DNA from: CAZHYM01 sp964536785
GTDB taxonomy: Bacteria; Patescibacteriota; Saccharimonadia; Saccharimonadales; Saccharimonadaceae
Direction: 5' to 3'
DNA: 30,018 nt
NCBI GenBank assembly: GCA_964536785.1
Contig: CAZHYM010000004.1
Coordinates: forward strand, 1 to 30,018
Below, one piece after another: positions 22,062 to 27,781 of this stretch. The position numbers and the translations under genes were made by a program. Below the pieces are notes generated by a model. That model searched no databases. It saw nothing but the letters and a program-made list of their open reading frames with translations, and was not told where the DNA came from. Position 1 is the first letter of the stretch, and each line of letters opens with the position of its first letter.

Positions 22062-22987
22062 AGTTTTCTAGTTATTATAAACCATCAAAGAAGTTAGACG
22101 AAGATCTGCCAAAACGAAGAGGTGAGTTAACTAGTCCGCAAATTAGTATAAGTAATAAAACGGCTAGTTTTCGCAAAGGATTAACAATTAACCAATCGAG
22201 AGTATCTAAAATTAGTAGCTCTGACAGGGTTGAATATCACGAATTAAAAAATAAAAGTAGGTGGCTGCTAAAAAATATTGGGCTGCTACTGGGCTCTATC
22301 GTAATTTTAGTTATAATCATCGGCCAATTTATATTTAAAATTGATGTCAGCCTAGAGAATGTTAATACGCCTATACCCGAAGAAAAACTTGCCATCTACG
22401 AAGAAACGATTGATGACTATCTAGGGGATAACCCAGTTGAAAGATTTGTTTCAAGCGTTAAAAGCGATAATCTGCAGGCATATATTGCTCCGAAGCATGC
22501 TGAAATTGCTAGAGTAAATAGTGTAAATGCGTATTTTTTGTCGCCTACTAGATTTTCGCTCGAAGCGAGAAAGCCTTTAGCGATGTGGATAATCGGTGGC
22601 CAAAAGCGCTATGTCGATAAAGATGGGGTGGCCTTTTCAAAGAACTTTTTTGAAGATCCGCCGATAAAAGTAATTGATAAAAGTGGCGTTGAAGGTGGGT
22701 CTGCGCCACTTGCTAGTTCTCAGTTTCTTGGCTTCATCGGACGGTTTGTGTATTTAGCTCAAGTCAAAGGCTACGAAGTTAAAGAAATTACAATCCCACC
22801 TGGAACCATAAGGCAAGTTGATGTCATCCTAGAGGGGACTGGTTATCCGGTTAAAGTACTAACCAGTCGAAGTGCTGCTGGTCAGGTAGAGGACATGGAC
22901 AATACGGTTAGCTATCTAAAAGATAAGAATTTAGTTCCAAAGTATATTGATGTTAGAGTCGAGAATAAAGCATTTTACTTGATGTAA
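22058..22987 (+). CDS. ftsQ: FtsQ/DivIB-like division protein
   Basis: 309 residues. Cytoplasmic N-terminus of ~75 mainly basic/polar residues, one membrane segment (about 76-91, LLGSIVILVIIIGQFIF), then an external region: a weak POTRA-like stretch (VSLENVNTPIPEEKLAIYEETIDDYLGDN), and a beta domain with RKPLAMWIIGGQKRYVDKDGVAFSK, the typical FtsQ 'P-a-W...yvD-dG-vF' pattern. The C-terminus VENKAFYLM matches the family's final strand (VDLRxxxxAxY). FtsQ nucleates FtsL/B at the septum. It is the last gene of the run; ftsA and ftsZ do not follow. Confidence 0.82.
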   Translation: MKFSSYYKPSKKLDEDLPKRRGELTSPQISISNKTASFRKGLTINQSRVSKISSSDRVEYHELKNKSRWLLKNIGLLLGSIVILVIIIGQFIFKIDVSLENVNTPIPEEKLAIYEETIDDYLGDNPVERFVSSVKSDNLQAYIAPKHAEIARVNSVNAYFLSPTRFSLEARKPLAMWIIGGQKRYVDKDGVAFSKNFFEDPPIKVIDKSGVEGGSAPLASSQFLGFIGRFVYLAQVKGYEVKEITIPPGTIRQVDVILEGTGYPVKVLTSRSAAGQVEDMDNTVSYLKDKNLVPKYIDVRVENKAFYLM

Positions 22988-23064
22988 AAGCTGCTTGTTC
23001 AACCATCTAAAGGCGCTAGGAGGGCAGACCGATAGACGGCTGAGCAAACAGCTCTTTTCGTAAT
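22986..23064 (-). ncRNA. Candidate small RNA with SD-complementary apical loop
   Basis: A promoter on the minus strand predicts an RNA starting near 23064 and running ~79 nt to a TTTT after its closing stem (at 22988-22985). Fold in RNA order: outer 13-nt arms AGCUGUUUGCUCA (23053-23041) and UGAACAAGCAGCU (23001-22989), with one wobble and one mismatch; inner stem CCGUCUA/UAGAUGG (23039-23033 and 23009-23003), which pairs fully through G-U only on the minus strand; then a loop containing GCCCUCCUAG (CCCUCCU at 23024-23018). No SRP, 6S or tRNA motif is seen. On the plus strand the same DNA can end dcw transcripts (TCTTTT at 23052-23057). Confidence 0.55.
22989..23057 (+). terminator. Probable terminator of the dcw run
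   Basis: The outer 13-nt inverted arms at 22989-23001 and 23041-23053, followed by TCTTTT, begin 2 nt after the ftsQ stop. The long intervening stretch makes this an atypical terminator; it overlaps the minus-strand RNA candidate. Confidence 0.5.
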
Positions 23065-23070
23065 GACAAT

Positions 23071-23099
23071 ATATTATCATATGGGGGATGGGCAGTCAA
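23071..23099 (-). promoter_or_regulatory. Strong promoter for the 23064-22986 RNA
   Basis: On the minus strand TTGACT (23099-23094), 17-bp spacer, TAATAT (23076-23071). The same -10 and spacing are found in front of the other RNA candidate (6756-6784). Confidence 0.7.
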
Positions 23100-23490
23100 T
23101 TTAACGTTCTCGCCACTCTGCTCGTTATGTTCGTATTTTGTTCATGGTAAAAATGTACGCTTATAAAAATATATAATAAAATCAAATTGATAAAAAAGCA
23201 AATAGGTAAATAAGCAGGGAATAGGAGAGTTATGAAATAAAATCGTGAAAAAGCAAATATATTAAGGCTGTGGAAAAGTTTTTGGTAAATAAGTTGTTAA
23301 TTATACGTTAAAATCGATAGGACTGTAGAGCTGTTATTAAGCACAATGGCTTACAGATGTAATAGATGCTAATAATTATTATTTATCTTCATGCTTGGTC
23401 GATAGTCATGACAGTAGCCTACTCTCGTTTTTTAGCTCGTTAGCTATGGCTAAATAGACTTAACATCGTAAAAGATATATTGTGCGACAT
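23100..23490. other. Intergenic region without a recognised gene
   Basis: About 390 bp, very AT-rich in places. It has no good coding frame with a ribosome binding site. TTGTTC-N18-TATAAA near 23137-23166 could be a weak plus-strand promoter. A single DnaA-box variant (TGTGGAAAA, 23269-23277) stands alone. A short TTTAGC/GCTAAA hairpin lies near 23432-23455. I see nothing that defines a function. Confidence 0.4.
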
Positions 23491-23496
23491 TAAAAT
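23491..23496 (+). promoter_or_regulatory. -10 element of the 23503 ORF
   Basis: TAAAAT ends 6 nt before ATG 23503, the spacing seen at other leaderless heads in this window; no clear -35. Confidence 0.35.
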
Positions 23497-23502
23497 ATAA
23501 AC

Positions 23503-23745
23503 ATGAACACGATTAGTAACTCATTAAAAATATCAAAATATTTTGCGCTACTGCCAGCTGTTGCTACATGCCCCTATCCACATGGTCTTCTAGCTTATAT
23601 ATTTTGGTTCGGCTTTGCCTCCATGGTTCTTTTGACTAAGCTTTGGATCTCATTGCCATTTCTAATCTCAATTAACGTATATTGCAAAAACATAATTATT
23701 TCTGTTGGGTCTGGTGTAATCTTTTCTTGGTTAATTTTAAATTAA
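23503..23745 (+). CDS. Possible small membrane protein
   Basis: 80 residues, strongly hydrophobic, with two or three likely membrane segments (ALLPAVATCPYPHGLLAYIFWFGFASMVLL split around the CPYPHG turn, WISLPFLISINVY, and IIISVGSGVIFSWLIL). No SD. The only support for the start is the -10 hexamer exactly 6 nt upstream. It sits alone in an 850-bp gap and converges with the VirD4-like gene. No family recognised; low-complexity AT-rich DNA could produce such a frame by chance. Confidence 0.4.
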   Translation: MNTISNSLKISKYFALLPAVATCPYPHGLLAYIFWFGFASMVLLTKLWISLPFLISINVYCKNIIISVGSGVIFSWLILN

Positions 23746-23841
23746 TATGAAGCAGTTATAAAGTTCGCTTTTTGTTCATTATTTGAAGAACTGAGTTCAG
23801 ATAAAGACTGCCCGCCCCCCTACTCTTTGACAAACTAAGGC

Positions 23842-26502
23842 TTATTTCTTATTATATCGATTTCGATTACGCGGCTTTCGTTGTTTTGGCACGAAAGATT
23901 GATCTTCGGGGTCGATTTTAACCTCTGAGGCTGTAGTGCTGTTGAATAAATCTTTGATGTCCTTAAGCGTGTTTAAGTCTAGTTTACGATCCTCGAGATT
24001 ATTTGGGCTAGCTTTAGGCATCATGTATGGTCTTCGCTCTGGCCTACGTGAGTTAGACTGCTCCTGGAATCTTTGTCTAGATGGAGTATCAAACTGTTCT
24101 GGGATCTTAATCAGTTCTTTTATTTGAGCCTCGACATCTTCGCGGGGCAAAGCGTACTTCATACGGCTATTTGCGATAATTTGATTTGAAAAATCAGTTA
24201 AATTCTCAGGAATTGTTAAAGTTGAGGCCGAGAAAGCTGGTTGCTTTTCTCCGTTGATAATCATATTTATAACGAAGTTACGATTGTGCATACTTAGTAA
24301 GTCAGTAGCTTCAAATTGTGGCTCAAACTGCTTGGAAAGTATAGGCGCATCGTCAGCAGAAACGCGGAAAGAAATCATTGAGCCTACGTTACCAAAAACT
24401 GCATCTCGTACACTCTCTGTCATTTGCGAAATGTATTGGTTCGCTATGGTGAGGTTCAAGCCGTATTTGCGAGCCTCTGACAGGATAGTTGCGAAAGAGT
24501 CGGTTGCGAAGTTTTGGAACTCGTCAACGTAGAGATAGAATGGCCTCCGGTCTTTTATGTTCGGAATATCTGAACGACTCATTGCAGCTAGCTGAATTTT
24601 GGTAACTAGGAAGGAACCAAGAATACTCGCGTTGTCTTCTCCTATCAGGCCTTTTGATAGATTGACTACTAAAATCTTGCCTTCATCCATTATTTGGCGA
24701 ATGTTAAAAGTTGATTTTGGTTGGCCGATAATATTTCGAATAATGGAGTTAGCGGTGAAAGCCCCGACTTTATTTAGGACTGGAGCAATCGCTTCCGTAG
24801 CAAATTTTTCGTTCCATGATGCAAATTCTGCTTTCCAGAATTGTAGCACTACAGTGTCAGTGACATAATTTAAAGTTTCTTTGCGGAACTCTTTGTCAGT
24901 CAGCATTCTAGTTATATCTAACATGGTTGTTGATGGCCGTTCGAGGAGTGCTAGTAGCGTGAAACGTAAAATGTGTTCTAGCCTTGGACCCCATGAATCT
25001 CCGAACATTCGTTTTAAGACACCAATTACCTCAGAAGAAATATTAAGTCGTTGCCCAGGGTTTGTGACTTCAAGAGGGTTGAAACCAACAGGATAGGCTG
25101 TGTCGGCTGGATTAAAATAAACAACATCCTTAATGCGTCTTTCAGGGATAAAGCGCATATTGCTTACAGCAAAGTCTCCATGGGGGTCTATGATGGCATA
25201 GCCTTCGTTGTGGAAGACGTCGCTTAAAGCCAGTAGCTCTAGGGTGCCGGATTTTCCAGCGCCGGTTTGACCAATTATATATAGATGTCTAGATCGGTCA
25301 TTTCTTAACATTCCAAATTGATGATTTATCCCTCGAAAATTCGTTAGTCCGAAGGCAGAGACGTTTGGATCGACTTTTGCGCCTGGTCTAACTACTGGCA
25401 GCTTAGCGGGCGGCTCAGCGGTTTTTGATGTTGCCCAAACAATATTAGGTGTTTCAACGTTAGTGTGGGGTAAGTGAAATACGCTGGCCAATTCTTCGAT
25501 GTTTAGCAAGAACCCTTCGTCTCGAAAAGAGCGTTTCTGATAGCCTTCGATATCATCAACTTCAAAACTAGAGTTTTTTGTTGTAAATCCGTTTAAATTA
25601 GTGCTGTTGTACTGCTTGAAAGTACCGACTAGTGCCTGGATTCTTAATTTTGCACTGGCTACGTCATTACCGATGTAAGCTAAGCGTATTTTGACCTTAT
25701 AACCAAGTTTTGTAGCTTTTTTCTCTGCTTCAGAAATTCTAGTTTTGTCTCGCTCTGAGACTTCGTTGACTTTTACTGCTGCCTCTCCTTGCTCTGGGGG
25801 TTGCCAAAGAGCGCTAAAGAGCATAGCGAACCATTGGAGATTGATACTTGATTTTTTCTTGCCTTCTTTGATGCCTTTAATCCAGTCATCGGCATCTTTG
25901 TGCCAAGAGTCGGCTACTGGTCGCGTTAGAATTTGAATCCATAACTCCTCTCCAGTATCCTCCATCTTTGCTAGAGTGCCAGTAATTCCCGCTAGAGGGT
26001 CTACTTCAAAACCAGCAAATGTTTTTACGGGTAGAAACTCACTGTCAGTGAGGGTTAGTTCGACCGTATGAATAACCTGGCGATTTACCCTTGAAGTATA
26101 GTCCTCTTCGGCTACCTTGATTTGAACGGTGGGGTACTGAGAATATATTTGACTCTCGACGAAACTCTGAAGGGATTTAGGGACCCAAACGTAGAATTTT
26201 ATCAAGCCATCAACCGATGCGATTTCAAAACTTAAATGCTCTTGCAGAGCGCCACTATCTTCTGACGATAGATCGTCTCTAAGAATACCATGCAAGCTAG
26301 CGAATAATTGCTCAGCCGCTAGCTCTGATTTATCATTAGTTTTTGGTATCTCTAGAAGAAGTAAGACACTCTCTTCTTCAACTTCCTGATAAGCCTTGAT
26401 TTTTTTATTATTGCGATAAGTCAAAAAAAGCAGGACGCCGACAACAGGCATCCAAACATACCATGATAAAACAAAAGCTATAAATTCTCCAATTATACCC
26501 AT
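23842..26502 (-). CDS. VirD4/TraD-like type IV secretion ATPase
   Basis: 886 residues. One N-terminal membrane segment (about residues 5-27) is followed by a ~370-residue region of unknown fold, then an HerA/FtsK-type motor: Walker A GQTGAGKSGT with K417, YAIIDPHGDFAVSNM, VVYFNPADTAYPVGFNPLEV, and Walker B FYLYVDEFQNF with D660/E661. SEARKYGLNLTIANQYISQM and GSMISFRVSADDAPILSKQF follow, as in coupling proteins. The C-terminal ~120 residues are Arg/Gln/Asn-rich and end in a basic tail. Coupling ATPases pump DNA or proteins through type IV channels. No relaxase or VirB genes are nearby, so this may be part of the CPR-type export or pilus machinery. Own promoter upstream. Confidence 0.82.
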   Translation of the reverse strand: MGIIGEFIAFVLSWYVWMPVVGVLLFLTYRNNKKIKAYQEVEEESVLLLLEIPKTNDKSELAAEQLFASLHGILRDDLSSEDSGALQEHLSFEIASVDGLIKFYVWVPKSLQSFVESQIYSQYPTVQIKVAEEDYTSRVNRQVIHTVELTLTDSEFLPVKTFAGFEVDPLAGITGTLAKMEDTGEELWIQILTRPVADSWHKDADDWIKGIKEGKKKSSINLQWFAMLFSALWQPPEQGEAAVKVNEVSERDKTRISEAEKKATKLGYKVKIRLAYIGNDVASAKLRIQALVGTFKQYNSTNLNGFTTKNSSFEVDDIEGYQKRSFRDEGFLLNIEELASVFHLPHTNVETPNIVWATSKTAEPPAKLPVVRPGAKVDPNVSAFGLTNFRGINHQFGMLRNDRSRHLYIIGQTGAGKSGTLELLALSDVFHNEGYAIIDPHGDFAVSNMRFIPERRIKDVVYFNPADTAYPVGFNPLEVTNPGQRLNISSEVIGVLKRMFGDSWGPRLEHILRFTLLALLERPSTTMLDITRMLTDKEFRKETLNYVTDTVVLQFWKAEFASWNEKFATEAIAPVLNKVGAFTANSIIRNIIGQPKSTFNIRQIMDEGKILVVNLSKGLIGEDNASILGSFLVTKIQLAAMSRSDIPNIKDRRPFYLYVDEFQNFATDSFATILSEARKYGLNLTIANQYISQMTESVRDAVFGNVGSMISFRVSADDAPILSKQFEPQFEATDLLSMHNRNFVINMIINGEKQPAFSASTLTIPENLTDFSNQIIANSRMKYALPREDVEAQIKELIKIPEQFDTPSRQRFQEQSNSRRPERRPYMMPKASPNNLEDRKLDLNTLKDIKDLFNSTTASEVKIDPEDQSFVPKQRKPRNRNRYNKK

Positions 26503-26514
26503 AATTATAGTTTG

Positions 26515-26543
26515 ATTATCGCACCTTTTTATCTGTTATGCAA
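26515..26543 (-). promoter_or_regulatory. Promoter of the VirD4-like gene
   Basis: On the minus strand TTGCAT (26543-26538), 17-bp spacer, GATAAT (26520-26515), predicting a start near 26508 and a leader of only ~6 nt before the ATG at 26502. No SD. Confidence 0.5.
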
Positions 26544-26544
26544 G

Positions 26545-27630
26545 TTAATTTGCGGTTTGCTGCTCAGCGGGGCTATATGTGTAAGTAGCCTTAGCTATGC
26601 GCTTGAACTCGGGGCGTGATTGTAGGTTTAGCAGGACCGTTGTCTCTTTGACTTTTCGCTTTCTGAGGACTTGTTTAACAATTTCGTCTCGATACATCGG
26701 TTCTTTGTTCTTTTTTAGAATTTCAGCAATTATTTCCGAAACAGTGCCTCGTTCATATCCCCACTCTTCTAGGGCGTATATTCCCCTACCGATCAAAACG
26801 AATCGGCTGTCTTTTATTAGTTCGTTATGAATGGCTTGTTTGGTGACGTTTTTTCGTTTAAAATCGCTATTTTTTATAGCATTGTTGATCTCAGAAAAGT
26901 GCATCGGTTTTTTAACCTGGCTAAGCACAACATAAATTTTATCCTTGATATTTTTTGGATTTACTTCCGGCCATTTAACTAGACCCCAATGACCATTTAA
27001 GGTTGCTAATTTCTTAGAAACCAATGCCAGTGCGTTTATATGGTTAGGATGTTCATATGAGAGTGAAGAATCTAGGTCATCAAGCGAAAGTGGCTTTTTG
27101 GCTTCTTTAATGATTTTTACAATTTCATCGACTCTTTGTTTAATCGATTTTTTATCACCGTATTCGGCAATACTTACGGCCTCATAATAATTATCATTCT
27201 CGTCTATTAGTGTGAGCTGGTTGCTAATTTCGGCGATAAAGGCTACTTTTGACTCATCAATAGCAGTGGCTTTTTCGCCAACTAATCTATGAGTTAGATC
27301 TGTGGTTCTGGCAATTCTTCCTGTCTCAGCTAAGTTACGAATTATGAACTTTTCCGCAACGGGTAGCTCTTTTATCAGCTTATCTTCTGCAGCAATTTTT
27401 AAACGAATAACTATCGCCTTCTCCAACTGTCGGACGCGTTCACGAGTTATGCCTAGATGGTCGCCAATTTGTTCTAGGGTTTGTCTTCGATCCTCTAAAC
27501 CGAAACGTCTCGAGACTATCTCTTTCTCTCTATCTTGCTCTATGACGCTTAAAATATTTTCAATTGTTTGGTTAAGATTAAATTTATCCTTTAGCTCAGC
27601 TGCCGACATTCTGATTGTGCTCCTTGCCAT
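26545..27630 (-). CDS. Sigma region-4 / HARE-HTH protein
   Basis: 361 residues. The N-terminal part (about 25-85) is an unmistakable sigma-70 region 4: EKEIVSRRFGLEDRRQTLEQIGDHLGITRERVRQLEKAIVIRLK, the -35-binding HTH. No region 2 or 3 is present, so it cannot melt DNA as a normal sigma factor. The rest is a series of winged-helix units, about 165-215, 220-290 and 297-350. The middle one, KIYVVLSQVKKPMHFSEINNAIK then FVLIGRGIYALEEWGY, matches the HARE-HTH domain also found in the RNA polymerase delta subunit. It is likely an RNA-polymerase-associated or -35-binding regulator; its exact role is unknown. It has a leader of ~80 nt from a possible upstream promoter and no SD. Confidence 0.8.
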   Translation of the reverse strand: MARSTIRMSAAELKDKFNLNQTIENILSVIEQDREKEIVSRRFGLEDRRQTLEQIGDHLGITRERVRQLEKAIVIRLKIAAEDKLIKELPVAEKFIIRNLAETGRIARTTDLTHRLVGEKATAIDESKVAFIAEISNQLTLIDENDNYYEAVSIAEYGDKKSIKQRVDEIVKIIKEAKKPLSLDDLDSSLSYEHPNHINALALVSKKLATLNGHWGLVKWPEVNPKNIKDKIYVVLSQVKKPMHFSEINNAIKNSDFKRKNVTKQAIHNELIKDSRFVLIGRGIYALEEWGYERGTVSEIIAEILKKNKEPMYRDEIVKQVLRKRKVKETTVLLNLQSRPEFKRIAKATYTYSPAEQQTAN

Positions 27631-27716
27631 TTTCGGTTATTTATTAGTTAATGTAAATTTTTTTAAAATAAGGTCATGATACTTTTTAGTAGTCAATTAT
27701 TATTTTCTTATAACTA

Positions 27717-27725
27717 ATTATAACA
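27717..27725 (-). promoter_or_regulatory. Possible extended -10 for the sigma4/HARE gene
   Basis: TG-T-TATAAT on the minus strand, with TATAAT at 27722-27717. A start near 27710 would give an ~80-nt leader. The surrounding DNA is very AT-rich, so chance occurrence is likely enough to keep confidence low. Confidence 0.3.
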
Positions 27726-27781
27726 CAAAGTAGACAATTAAAACACTAAGTTGAATGGGTATTTTATTTACTTCAGATATG

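Noticed and set aside
22989..23057. Riboswitch or SRP RNA on the plus strand after ftsQ
   Set aside because: No downstream gene on the plus strand for a riboswitch, the GGAA-loop core of SRP RNA is missing, and the inner stem pairs properly only on the minus strand.
23100..23490. Possible replication origin in the large AT-rich gap
   Set aside because: Only one DnaA-box variant (23269-23277), no cluster of boxes, and no dnaA, dnaN or rpmH nearby.
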